Shown: piece by piece, positions 9,412-19,460 of the stretch
Numbering within the stretch: position 1 is the stretch's first letter
How the letters are laid out: every line of letters starts with the position of its first letter
Source of the DNA: Burkholderiales bacterium
Lineage (GTDB): Bacteria; Pseudomonadota; Gammaproteobacteria; Burkholderiales; Burkholderiaceae_C
NCBI GenBank assembly: GCA_947446685.1
Contig: CANFIC010000007.1
Span: 1 to 35,428 of the forward strand
DNA length: 35,428 bases
Direction of reading: 5' to 3'
Translations under genes and position numbers: made by a program
The notes under the pieces: model-generated
What the model was told of the DNA's origin: nothing
What the model saw: the letters and a program-made list of their open reading frames with translations, nothing else
The model's database searches: none

Positions 9412-9415
9412 CTGC

Positions 9416-10204
9416 GTGGCCAAGCATTTGGCGCGCAAGCGCTTCGGCCAGCATTTCCTGACCGACGTCAACATCATCGAAGCCATCGTTGACGCCATCG
9501 ATCCGCGCCAAGGCGATGCGCTGGTCGAAATCGGCCCTGGCTTGGGCGCGATGACGCTGCCGCTGCTCAAACGTATCAAGCCCTTCAGCGTGATCGAACT
9601 CGATCGCGATCTCGCTGCGCGCCTGCGTCAACGCGAGGGGCTTGACGTGATCGAGTCCGACGTGCTTCGCGTCGATTTCGCTGCGCTGGCCGCTGCGAAG
9701 GGAAAGAAGTTGCGGGTGGTCGGCAACCTGCCCTACAACATCTCGACGCCGATCCTGTTCCATTTGCTCGGCTTCGTCGACCATGTCGTCGATCAGCATT
9801 TCATGCTGCAAAAGGAAGTGGTCGACCGCATGGCCGCAAGCCCGGGTTGCAAGGATTTCGGCCGTTTGACGGTGATGCTGCAATGGCGCTATGCGATTGA
9901 ATCGGTGCTGAACGTGCCGCCCGAAGCTTTCGATCCACCGCCCAGAGTCAACTCGGCAATCGTGCGCATGCAGCCCTATGCAAGGCCGCCAGTCGTGGAT
10001 CCGGTCTTGCTCGGTTCACTGGTGACAGCGGCTTTTTCACAACGCCGCAAGTTGCTGCGCCACAGTCTGGGTGTCTGGCTGACCGCGCGTGGTTTCGCTG
10101 GGGAGTTCGATCTGCAACGCCGCGCCGAAGAGGTGCCGGTGGCCGAATATGTGGCATTGGCACAGGCAATAACTTCAACCTCGGCCGCAGCACCAAGCGC
10201 CTGA
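9416..10204 (+). CDS. rsmA: 16S rRNA dimethyladenosine transferase RsmA (KsgA)
   Basis: 262-residue SAM-dependent methyltransferase that dimethylates two adjacent adenines near the 3' end of 16S rRNA during small-subunit maturation. The sequence shows [10 protein letters not shown] at the N-terminus, the SAM-binding [21 protein letters not shown], and the catalytic [12 protein letters not shown]. The C-terminal rRNA-binding domain contains [12 protein letters not shown] and [14 protein letters not shown] chose the GTG at 9416, 4 bases after the surA stop: the frame remains open 39 codons upstream into surA, but those codons do not match the family. In many relatives pdxA lies between surA and rsmA; here it is absent. 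The gene converges on the Bug-protein gene. Confidence 0.95.
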   Translation: MAKHLARKRFGQHFLTDVNIIEAIVDAIDPRQGDALVEIGPGLGAMTLPLLKRIKPFSVIELDRDLAARLRQREGLDVIESDVLRVDFAALAAAKGKKLRVVGNLPYNISTPILFHLLGFVDHVVDQHFMLQKEVVDRMAASPGCKDFGRLTVMLQWRYAIESVLNVPPEAFDPPPRVNSAIVRMQPYARPPVVDPVLLGSLVTAAFSQRRKLLRHSLGVWLTARGFAGEFDLQRRAEEVPVAEYVALAQAITSTSAAAPSA

Positions 10205-10210
10205 TCTCTT

Positions 10211-11191
10211 TCATTCGGCCTTCAGGCCGGCCTTGTCGATGACGATTTTCCAATCGCGAATACCCGTCTTGATTTGTTCGGCCATCGAAGACGTGGGTGC
10301 ATGCACGGTAGTCCAGCCCTGCTCGAGCAAGGCGTTCTTGACCTCCGGCATCAACAGGATCCGGCTTACATCGGCGTGAATTTTCTCGATGATTGCCGGT
10401 GCCGTGCCGGCCGGGGCAAGCAAGCCGTACCAGGATGCGACCCGGTAGCCTGGCAGCCCCAGCTTCCTGATCGGTTGCACGCCAGGCAAGATTTCGATTT
10501 GATTTTCAGCCGTCACCGCCATTGCCCGCAGGCGCCCGGATTTCACGAACTGGACCACTGACGGGACAGTGGAGAAGATCATGTCGATGTCGCCGGCGAG
10601 CAAGGCAGAAGCCGCCGGAGCGCCGCCACGGTAGGGAACATGCAGCATGTCCACGCCGGCTTGCTGCTTGAAGACTTCGCCGGCCAGATGGCCGGTGGTG
10701 GCGATGCCTGAAGAGCCGAACTTCAACAGGCCCGGATTGGCCCGGCCGTAGGCAATCAGTTCGGGCAGGGATTTGGCCGGCACCCGGTCATTGACCACCA
10801 GCACGTTCTCGACATTCACCAACATGGCGATCGGCGCGAAATCCTTCTCCGGGTCGTAAGGCATCTTCTTGACCAGGCTCGGCAGCACTTCCATCGGCCC
10901 GACCGAACCAAGCAGCAAGGTATAGCCATCGCGCTCGGCCCGCGCTACGGCAGTCCCGGCGATCAGTCCGCCCGCACCGCCCTTGTTGTCAACGATAACG
11001 GTCTGGTTCCAGGCTTCGCCGAGTTTTTGCGCCAGGATCCGCGCCAGGATGTCAGTGGCGCCACCCGGAGCGAACGGGCTGATGATCTTGACCGGACGAT
11101 TCGGGTAATTTCCTGCCGGTTGTGCTTCGGCGCCGGGCGCCAGCAGCAAAGCCGCGACCGAAATCAAGCAAGCTGTCAGTGCTGTTTTCAT
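10211..11191 (-). CDS. Bug/TctC-family periplasmic substrate-binding protein
   Basis: 326-residue protein with a Sec signal peptide (about residues 1-23, ending PGAEAQ). It has the diagnostic tripartite-tricarboxylate-transporter receptor motifs: YPNRPVKIISPFAPGGATDILAR, split as YPNRPVK and PFAPGGATD; NKGGAGGLIAG; DGYTLLLG; and PYRGGAPAASALLAGDIDMIF. Bug proteins bind small carboxylates or amides in the periplasm. Betaproteobacteria carry large numbers of them, most without adjacent membrane subunits, and no TctA/TctB is visible here either. The start ATG directly follows the stop of the S9 peptidase gene (TGAATG), implying one transcript and possibly coupled translation. The ligand cannot be deduced, though a peptide-breakdown product is a reasonable guess from context. 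Confidence 0.93.
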   Translation of the reverse strand: MKTALTACLISVAALLLAPGAEAQPAGNYPNRPVKIISPFAPGGATDILARILAQKLGEAWNQTVIVDNKGGAGGLIAGTAVARAERDGYTLLLGSVGPMEVLPSLVKKMPYDPEKDFAPIAMLVNVENVLVVNDRVPAKSLPELIAYGRANPGLLKFGSSGIATTGHLAGEVFKQQAGVDMLHVPYRGGAPAASALLAGDIDMIFSTVPSVVQFVKSGRLRAMAVTAENQIEILPGVQPIRKLGLPGYRVASWYGLLAPAGTAPAIIEKIHADVSRILLMPEVKNALLEQGWTTVHAPTSSMAEQIKTGIRDWKIVIDKAGLKAE

Positions 11192-13690
11192 TCAGTTTCC
11201 GGTGACCGGTGCAGCTTTCACATATTTGTCGAACCAGCGAACCATCTCGTAGATCAACTGTTCATTCGACTCCATTGCCGTATACCAATGGGGTTCATGC
11301 GGCAACATGACCAGGCGGGTGATGCCGCCGTTGCCGCGGACGGCCTCGTAGAGTTTGCTCGCTTGCAATGGCGTTGTGCCGGGATTCGCATCGTCGGCGC
11401 CGTGAACGATCAGTAGGGGCGATTTCAACTTGTCTGCGAAAAAGAATGGCGAGACTTTCCGGTAGACATCGGGCGCCTCCCAAACCGATCGGCGTTCGCT
11501 CTGGAAACCGAACGGTGTGAGTGTCTTGTTGTAGGAACCGCTGGTGGCTACACCGGCCCGGAACAGGTCAGAATGGGCCAGCAGATTTACCGTCATCAAG
11601 GCGCCATGGCTGTGCCCGGTGACGCCAATGCGCTGCGGGTCTGCAACGCCAAGACGGACTGCCTCGTCGACCGCTGCCTTGGCATCGGCGACCAGTTGTT
11701 CAAGATAGTTGTCATAGGCCGACTTGGGATTTCCGACGATGGGGAATGAGGCGTTGTCGATGATTGCATAGCCGGCCAGCAAGAGAAGTCGGTATTGCCG
11801 CAGTCTTGTGAAAGTCGCTTGAGATCCGGCGACTTGCCCGGCCTTCGCAGCGTCAGCAAAGTCGAGCGGATAGGCATACAGAATCGTCGGCACGCTGACG
11901 CCTTCCTTGTAGCCCGGCGGGGTGTAGAGCGTGAACGACAAGTCCAGGCCATCCGCACGCTTGTACTTGACTAGCCGTTTCTTGATGGCTCTGACCGAAG
12001 GCGTTGGATCTGCAATCTGCGTGACATTGGCTTTGGCCGAGGCAAATGAGGCTTCCCCGGCTGCTGCTTCGACCCGCTGGCCTAGTGACCGCAGCAAGGC
12101 ATTCGGCGGATCGATCGCCGATTGGTGCCAGGTCAGAAACTTGCTCGAGTCGGGACCTGCGAAGGCGAGGAACCGCTCATAGGCTTCCTTGCCGCTGCGA
12201 AACAAGCGTTCGGATGTCCGGGTCTTCAAATCAAGCCGGTCCAGGAACGGGCGATCTCCGTCCGGCGAGGATCCCGTGCCGGACAGGTAGATCGAATCGC
12301 CTTCTGTCCGCAACAGCCAGGATCCGTTGGCTTGCTGACGATACAAAGGGTTGCCGGGATTGGCATACTTTTCCTCAGTGCTGAGGTCCCAGAGCAGGCT
12401 GGGAGCTTGTTGCCGGTTATCGACGTTGATGACAAAGCTCCGGCGCCAATGCCGGTTATGGTCGTATTCATGCAGCAAGGCGAGGCCTGGTCTTTCCGAC
12501 CATGACAGGCCCCGGAAACGCTGCTCGGTCCGGGCGATCTCGACGGCGGGTTCCTTGAAGGGCGCTTTGAGCATCAACAACTTGTCGCGAGTGGGAACCT
12601 TGACGTTCCAATCACCTTCGTCCATTGCTTCCACCCAGACCAGGGTTGCAGGTGCATCGGCACGCCAGGAGAACTGACGCGGCCCCAGCGGAACGCCGTG
12701 GATCGGGACGCGATCGGCCAGCGGCAGGGAGGCAATTCGCTGAGCGACAGGCTTTGATTTATTGGCTGTATCCCACACCTCGATCTCATGCGGGAACCGC
12801 TCATAGGTCGTCACATAAGAGTAGGGCTTGCTGATCGAAGTGACGAGCAAATGCCGACCGTCCGGCGCCGGCTCGACGGCTTCGAAGTTGCCTGGTTTAC
12901 CAACTCGCGTGATGACCGAATTGCCCGCATCGATAAAGGCCAGTTGTGCGGCGGCGTAATGGTCGAACAGGTCTTCGTCATGCTTGTTGTTCAGCGTGTC
13001 GCGATTCTCATAGGTGCTGCTCTGACCTTTTTCGCCCACTGCCTCCTGGATGCTCGGGCCGCGGGGCACCGATGGCGTTGGCGGAGGTGGGCCCATTCCG
13101 GAGGGGACAAGCTTGACCAGCAGCGTTTTTTGGTCCGGCATCCATTGCAACTCGCCATTGAACATCGGGTTCAGGCTTGCCCCGGGCACCTGGTGCAATT
13201 TGCCGGTCTTGGCATCGCCAATCCAGAGTTCGACCGAAGTCGGTGCGATGTTCGCGAACGCAAATCGCTGCCCGTCAGCTGCCCAGACGGGTGTGTCAGG
13301 ACAGGCGCCGGCGGGCAGGCCGACCTTGGTGCGTTTGCCGTCTGCAATCCGGACCAGTTCGAATTCAATGGCGCAGGACTTGATCCCGTAACCGCCCGGG
13401 GTGTCATGCTTGCTGTGATTTTTCGGCTCGACACGCGCTCCTGCGAGTCGCAAGAAAGGTGTGGCCACGCGCGCTATCGAGGGGTATTCCTGCCAGGACA
13501 CAAGCAGGATGGTCTGCTGTGTCGGGCTGACATAGGGGACCGGAGCTGCGGGCGCCCTCATGACATCGAGGATTTCCTTTGGCGGCTGGTCGTAGCCTGA
13601 CAAAGGCTTGGTCTCGGCATCGGCCTGCTTGGCAATGGCCGCCGTAGCAGCGATCGCGGCTACAAAAATGATGATGATCTGGCGCAGCAC
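11192..13690 (-). CDS. Secreted S9-family (prolyl oligopeptidase/glutamyl endopeptidase-like) serine peptidase
   Basis: 832-residue exported peptidase. The N-terminus (LRQIIIIFVAAIAATAAIA) is a signal peptide. Residues about 35-560 form a beta-propeller-like region, and the C-terminal alpha/beta hydrolase domain carries the catalytic Ser694 in GHSHGA, Asp766/767 in VHGADDANPG and His801 in PHEPHWY. The layout resembles the S9D group (homologues of plant chloroplast glutamyl endopeptidase), whose members cut after acidic residues in short peptides; that specificity is inferred only. The start is a GTG with AAGGA upstream. The gene lies about 100 bases after the cytochrome gene and abuts the Bug-protein gene. 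It likely acts in the periplasm. Confidence 0.92.
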   Translation of the reverse strand: MLRQIIIIFVAAIAATAAIAKQADAETKPLSGYDQPPKEILDVMRAPAAPVPYVSPTQQTILLVSWQEYPSIARVATPFLRLAGARVEPKNHSKHDTPGGYGIKSCAIEFELVRIADGKRTKVGLPAGACPDTPVWAADGQRFAFANIAPTSVELWIGDAKTGKLHQVPGASLNPMFNGELQWMPDQKTLLVKLVPSGMGPPPPTPSVPRGPSIQEAVGEKGQSSTYENRDTLNNKHDEDLFDHYAAAQLAFIDAGNSVITRVGKPGNFEAVEPAPDGRHLLVTSISKPYSYVTTYERFPHEIEVWDTANKSKPVAQRIASLPLADRVPIHGVPLGPRQFSWRADAPATLVWVEAMDEGDWNVKVPTRDKLLMLKAPFKEPAVEIARTEQRFRGLSWSERPGLALLHEYDHNRHWRRSFVINVDNRQQAPSLLWDLSTEEKYANPGNPLYRQQANGSWLLRTEGDSIYLSGTGSSPDGDRPFLDRLDLKTRTSERLFRSGKEAYERFLAFAGPDSSKFLTWHQSAIDPPNALLRSLGQRVEAAAGEASFASAKANVTQIADPTPSVRAIKKRLVKYKRADGLDLSFTLYTPPGYKEGVSVPTILYAYPLDFADAAKAGQVAGSQATFTRLRQYRLLLLAGYAIIDNASFPIVGNPKSAYDNYLEQLVADAKAAVDEAVRLGVADPQRIGVTGHSHGALMTVNLLAHSDLFRAGVATSGSYNKTLTPFGFQSERRSVWEAPDVYRKVSPFFFADKLKSPLLIVHGADDANPGTTPLQASKLYEAVRGNGGITRLVMLPHEPHWYTAMESNEQLIYEMVRWFDKYVKAAPVTGN

Positions 13691-13749
13691 AGGTTTCCTT
13701 GTCCGAATTTTGTGGCTTGAACGGCCAGCGAAGGCCGGCGGCTGATCCT

Positions 13750-13767
13750 ACAGCAGTCGTCTGCTGT
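13750..13767. repeat. Inverted repeat between cytochrome and peptidase genes
   Basis: Perfect 7-bp arms (ACAGCAG and CTGCTGT) separated by TCGT lie in the 100-base gap between the cytochrome stop (13791) and the peptidase GTG (13690). No T-run follows on the minus strand, so it may be a weak Rho-independent-like hairpin, an mRNA-stabilising structure or an operator. A second, shorter GGCC-type hairpin follows at about 13722-13737. Confidence 0.3.
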
Positions 13768-13790
13768 CTCCGGTTGGAAGCTTGCCTGAG

Positions 13791-14267
13791 CTATTGTGCT
13801 GGCCGTCCCGGGCCTTGCGTGCCCTCGGCGCGCGCGGACAGGAAGGCGTAGAGATCGACGATATGGGCGCTGACGCGCGGCTCGCCCTGCCAGACCGGCA
13901 TTGTCAATGAGTAGCTGTCCTTGCGCTGCTCGAGCAGGTCAATCAAGGCTTCGCGATCGGCTGGCGCGTTGCTGAGCGGACTCGGCGCGAGGTTCCAGTC
14001 GTAGCGCTTGAGTACCAGACCGATGAAGCGGCGCGAGCCCATATTGCGGACCCGCGGCAGCAGGTCGGGAGCGCCGTTGGTGCCGGTTGCTGCCTGCCCA
14101 TGGCAGGCAGCGCAGCGATCCTGGAAGATGCGCCAGCCGGTATAGATGGAGCCGGGTGGCTTCGAGCGTTGCGCAAGCTCCCTGGCCGGTTGCAGGTTCT
14201 GTACTTCGACGGCGCATCCGGCCAACAACAAGCCGGCACACAAGGTGTAAATCGACAATCGGGTCAT
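13791..14267 (-). CDS. Small c-type cytochrome lipoprotein
   Basis: 158-residue predicted lipoprotein. The lipobox LLLAGC in the first 20 residues implies lipidation on Cys, then membrane anchoring facing the periplasm. A single haem-binding motif CAACH follows, preceded by GWRIFQDR as in class I cytochromes c, and LTMPVWQ near residue 125 supplies a plausible axial Met. The role would be electron transfer in the periplasm; no oxidase or dehydrogenase partner is next to it. I chose ATG 14267 because GGAGG sits 8 bases upstream; an in-frame GTG three codons earlier overlaps that ribosome-binding site. It lies between the LRR-kinase and S9-peptidase genes on the same strand. The partner enzyme is unknown. 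Confidence 0.88.
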   Translation of the reverse strand: MTRLSIYTLCAGLLLAGCAVEVQNLQPARELAQRSKPPGSIYTGWRIFQDRCAACHGQAATGTNGAPDLLPRVRNMGSRRFIGLVLKRYDWNLAPSPLSNAPADREALIDLLEQRKDSYSLTMPVWQGEPRVSAHIVDLYAFLSARAEGTQGPGRPAQ

Positions 14268-14341
14268 TCTCGTCACCTCCGGCTGGTTGGCCTTGTCGAT
14301 TGTGGCGATTGGCGTCCGGAAGGGACTTGCCGAAGATCAGT

Positions 14342-15718
14342 TCAATGAATGGTCATCAGGGTCTGCTCCACCTCGGCGAACAGCGGGCGGGCTCCCGGCG
14401 AGTCCTGAAAGCAGGCGCATTTCAGATCGTCGAGCAGCTTGATCGCTGCACCGTCATCAGCCGATCCGGCCGAGCTGCTGCAGCGAGCCAGCAGTTCTTC
14501 CAGCAGGCAGGCAAAAGCGCGTATTTCCAGCCGCTGCATGGCCTCGGCCTGCTGCTTGTCATCGAACGCCAGAAATGAAGCCGCGCCAAAGTCTCCCAGC
14601 AGGACCGTGCCACAGCCTTTGTGCAGGATGTTGTGTGCGTACAGATCGCCATGCATCAGCCCTTGAGCATGCAGATGCCTGGCCGCCGATGCGATGCCTT
14701 GTGCAATCAGCAGCAACTCGCGCAGCGCAAAGCCGGCGTCCGGCTCATAGATGTCGCGGGTGCAGGACTCCAGGCTGGGAGGCTGGGCCAGGTTGCGAAA
14801 AGCGGGGTCGATCAGGGGCATCACCATCGCGCATTGATCGGCCGGATGCCCCACCACCTGCCCGAGCATCTGGATCAGTTGCTGGTGGGATCCTGCGTTG
14901 ATGCAGGCGGCCAGTTCAGAGCCTGGCAGGCCGTCGCTGGTGACATCGCCCTTGAACAGCTTGACCGCAACCGGCAGCAAGCGGTCCCCTTGCTGCCATT
15001 GCGCTTGGTGGATGACGCCCGAAGCGCCCTCGCCGAGCTGCTGTTGCAGGCGCAGTTCCTGCCAATCAATCCTGGCCATCGGCGCAGCGCTGATCGCGGC
15101 TTGCTCGCGCTGTTCGCAAAAGGGATTGCCCGCATAAGCCAGCCAGGACAGGCGCGGCAGCTCAAGCAGAAATGCCGGGAATTCGCCCAGCTGATTGGCT
15201 GAAATCCTCAGCAATTCGAGCGCCTTGCAAGCCGCCAGTTCCGGCGGCAAGGCGCGCAAGCGGTTGCCGGCCAGCATCAGCTTTTGCAACTGCGTGCAGC
15301 GCCCGATGTCGGCGGGCAGCGCCTCGAGCTGGTTGTCAGTGAGGATCAGCCAGCGCAAGCCAAGGGGGATCGATCCGCCGGGAATTGAACTGATCCGGTT
15401 GGCCTTGAAGCCGATCATGCTCAGTTGCGGGCATTGGCCCAGAACTGCTGGCCAATCAGTGAAGTTGTTGCCCGAACAAAACAAGACGCGCAGCCGCTTC
15501 AGCCGAGGCAGATCAGCGGGAAGACTGGAGAGCCTGTTGTTCGACAGGTCGAGGATCTCCAGGCTGTCGGCAAGCGCAAAAATCTCTGGCGGAAATTCCT
15601 CCAGACCGCATGCCAGCGTCAACCGCTTGGCGCCGAGCCATGAACCTGAGCGGAGAGATGCGAGACTGCTGATCGAAGCGCTTTCCGGCGTGGCCCGTGC
15701 TTCAGAGCTCGAAGTCAT
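14342..15718 (-). CDS. Leucine-rich-repeat serine/threonine protein kinase
   Basis: 458 residues in two parts. Residues about 30-205 form about seven leucine-rich repeats (for example LEILDLSNNRLSSLP, LRWLILTDNQLEALP, LQKLMLAGNRLRALP). Residues about 222-458 are a eukaryotic-like kinase: glycine loop GEGASGVI (229-236), Lys253 in VAVKLFKG, catalytic HGDLYAHN (356-363) and Mg-binding DFG (376-378). All core residues are present, with HGD in place of the usual HRD, so it should be active. No signal peptide or membrane segment is seen, so it is probably cytoplasmic, with the repeats recruiting a protein partner. The start lies inside the 3' end of xthA (17-base overlap). Target and signal are unknown; similar LRR-kinase proteins occur in other proteobacteria. 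Confidence 0.92.
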   Translation of the reverse strand: MTSSSEARATPESASISSLASLRSGSWLGAKRLTLACGLEEFPPEIFALADSLEILDLSNNRLSSLPADLPRLKRLRVLFCSGNNFTDWPAVLGQCPQLSMIGFKANRISSIPGGSIPLGLRWLILTDNQLEALPADIGRCTQLQKLMLAGNRLRALPPELAACKALELLRISANQLGEFPAFLLELPRLSWLAYAGNPFCEQREQAAISAAPMARIDWQELRLQQQLGEGASGVIHQAQWQQGDRLLPVAVKLFKGDVTSDGLPGSELAACINAGSHQQLIQMLGQVVGHPADQCAMVMPLIDPAFRNLAQPPSLESCTRDIYEPDAGFALRELLLIAQGIASAARHLHAQGLMHGDLYAHNILHKGCGTVLLGDFGAASFLAFDDKQQAEAMQRLEIRAFACLLEELLARCSSSAGSADDGAAIKLLDDLKCACFQDSPGARPLFAEVEQTLMTIH

Positions 15719-16484
15719 AGTCGATCGTCAGCGGCGCATGGTCCGAGAAACGCGTCTCGGTGTAGATGCATTCGCGCCTTGCCAACGCGGCCAAGCCGGG
15801 TGTGGCGAGGTGGTAATCGAGCCGCCAACCGACATTTTTGGCATAGGCCTCACCGCGGTTGCTCCACCAGGTGTATTGCTCTGCCTTGTCGTTCAAGGTA
15901 CGGAAGACATCGACCAGCCCCTCCTGCTCGAACAGGCCCGTCATCCAGGCCCGCTCCTCGGGCAGGAAACCACTGTTTTTCAGGTTGCCTTTCCAGTTTT
16001 TCAGGTCAATTTCCTTGTGGGCGATATTGACATCGGCCACCAGGATGAACTCGCGTTCGGCCTTCATCGCCTGCAGATGCGGATGCAGCGCGGCGAGGAA
16101 ACGGAACTTGACTTGCTGGCGGTCCTCGCCGCTCGAGCCGCTGGGGAAATAGCAGCTGATCAGGCTGAGCTTGCGCCCGGGTTTGTCAAAGCGCTTCTCG
16201 ATCCAGCGGCCCTCATGGTCGAACTCTTCTATCCCCAAGCCGGTGATGACATCGCTCGGTTCTTCTTCGGTGTACAAGCCGACGCCCGAATAGCCCTTCT
16301 TGTGCGCATAGTGGAAATGACCCTTGAGCTTGCCGGGGCTGCAGAAGATACCGTCGATATGCTCATGCTGGGCCTTGACTTCCTGCACGCCCAAAGCATC
16401 GGCATCCTGCAAGGCCAGCCAGTCAAAAAATCCCTTGCTCGCAGCCGAGCGGATGCCGTTCAAATTGGCGGTGATAAAACGCAT
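15702..16484 (-). CDS. xthA: Exodeoxyribonuclease III
   Basis: 260-residue Mg-dependent AP endonuclease/3'-exonuclease of base-excision repair. The N-terminal ITANLNGIRSA, VQEVK (metal-binding Glu35), SCYFPSG, the VADVNIAH segment with catalytic Asp/Asn, GWRLDYHLATP and C-terminal SDHAPL with the catalytic His are all present and in the expected order. Length is typical. The gene is divergent from pyrE across a 121-base gap and its last 17 bases overlap the LRR-kinase start, so the kinase is probably expressed from the same message. A possible extended -10 promoter is annotated upstream. Confidence 0.95.
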   Translation of the reverse strand: MRFITANLNGIRSAASKGFFDWLALQDADALGVQEVKAQHEHIDGIFCSPGKLKGHFHYAHKKGYSGVGLYTEEEPSDVITGLGIEEFDHEGRWIEKRFDKPGRKLSLISCYFPSGSSGEDRQQVKFRFLAALHPHLQAMKAEREFILVADVNIAHKEIDLKNWKGNLKNSGFLPEERAWMTGLFEQEGLVDVFRTLNDKAEQYTWWSNRGEAYAKNVGWRLDYHLATPGLAALARRECIYTETRFSDHAPLTIDYDFEL

Positions 16485-16526
16485 GCTGTAACCCTGCTGG
16501 TGTCGATTGACGATCTTGAAGGGCGC

Positions 16527-16554
16527 AGTATCGCAGCCGGGCGCTGGCGCCCAA
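16527..16554 (-). promoter_or_regulatory. Candidate xthA promoter
   Basis: Reading the minus strand, TTGGGC (16554-16549) is followed after 16 bases by GATACT (16532-16527), preceded by TGC, giving an extended -10. Transcription would run into xthA about 43 bases on. A GGGCGC/GCGCCC inverted repeat lies in the spacer (16540-16553). The -35 match is poor, so this is tentative. Confidence 0.35.
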
Positions 16555-16605
16555 GCCGGGCTGCAGTCGGCCCCTACAATCTTGGCATTCCGCTACAGGT
16601 TCCCC

Positions 16606-17277
16606 ATGACAGCCCTTGCACCTCCCGATCAACTGGCCCAGGATTTCGTCGCTTTTGCAGTCGAAGCCGGCGTGCTCAGCTTTGGCCAGTTCCAGACCAA
16701 GGCCGGCCGGCTGAGCCCCTATTTCTTCAACGCCGGGTTGTTCAATGACGGTGCCACACTCGGCCGCCTGGCGCAGTTCTATGCGCAGCGTCTGATCGCT
16801 TCCGGGCTGCAGTTCGACATGATCTTCGGCCCGGCTTACAAGGGCATCACCTTGGCAGCGGCATTGGCGGTCGAGCTGGCGCGGCAAGGGAAGAACGTAC
16901 CTTTTGCCTACAACCGCAAGGAAGTCAAATCGCATGGCGAAGGCGGCAACCTGGTCGGTGCGAAGGTGCAGGGCCGGGTGCTGATCATCGACGATGTGAT
17001 TTCGGCCGGCACCTCGGTGCTTGAGTCGATCGCGATGATCCGGGCCGCCGGCGCCACGCCTTGCGGCGTCACGATTGCACTCGATCGCCAGGAGAAGGCT
17101 GCCGAGGCCGGGGTCGAAATGAGCTGGTCAGCGGTGCAGTATGTCACCCAGCAGCTGCAGTTGCCGGTGCTGGCGATTGCCGGTTTGTCCGACCTGCTGC
17201 AATTTCTGCGCAGCGATCCTGCGGCGGTGGCGCATTCGGTCGCTGTGCAAGCCTACCGGGACCGCTACGGCGTCTAG
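16606..17277 (+). CDS. pyrE: Orotate phosphoribosyltransferase
   Basis: 223-residue enzyme joining orotate and PRPP to make OMP in pyrimidine synthesis. The PRPP-binding motif VLIIDDVISAGTS is clear, as are FGPAYKGITLA and the flexible-loop segment NRKEVKSHGEGG. The reading frame extends 33 codons further upstream, but the first of these do not match the family; ATG 16606 gives the normal length and N-terminus (PPDQLAQDFVAFAVEAGVL, with GQFQTKAGRLSPYFFNAG). A TACAAT hexamer at 16575-16580 could be the -10 of its promoter, although no convincing -35 is present. Divergent from xthA, convergent with fadH. Confidence 0.95.
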   Translation: MTALAPPDQLAQDFVAFAVEAGVLSFGQFQTKAGRLSPYFFNAGLFNDGATLGRLAQFYAQRLIASGLQFDMIFGPAYKGITLAAALAVELARQGKNVPFAYNRKEVKSHGEGGNLVGAKVQGRVLIIDDVISAGTSVLESIAMIRAAGATPCGVTIALDRQEKAAEAGVEMSWSAVQYVTQQLQLPVLAIAGLSDLLQFLRSDPAAVAHSVAVQAYRDRYGV

Positions 17278-17288
17278 GCAGAGCCTCC

Positions 17289-19382
<2,094 letters not shown>

Positions 19383-19448
19383 CTAGCCTGTGGCGAGTTT
19401 GCCGGCAGGTTTGGGGGGTTTCTTGACCCTAGTGCCCAAGCAAGGTAA

Positions 19449-19460
19449 TTGACCGGTCAA
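19449..19460. promoter_or_regulatory. 12-bp palindrome between merR and fadH
   Basis: TTGACCGGTCAA is a perfect palindrome covering the merR stop codon and lying about 97 bases upstream of the fadH start. It shares the TTGAC/GTCAA ends of the operator at 19860-19881 but with much closer arms. It could be a secondary operator or chance. Confidence 0.25.

Noticed and set aside
9299-9415. N-terminal extension of rsmA reaching into surA
   Set aside because: The 39 extra codons do not match the family, and the GTG at 9416 gives the normal N-terminus 4 bases after the surA stop.
10216-10229. CGGCC/GGCCG hairpin at the rsmA and Bug-gene convergent ends as an intrinsic terminator
   Set aside because: Only a 5-bp stem inside the coding end of the Bug gene, with no T-run on either strand.
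16507-16605. Longer pyrE start 33 codons upstream
   Set aside because: The extra residues resemble translated promoter DNA; ATG 16606 matches the family N-terminus and length.
15195-16748. 517-codon plus-strand open frame across the LRR kinase and xthA
   Set aside because: It lies opposite two well-supported genes and runs over the xthA/pyrE promoter gap; no domain is recognisable.
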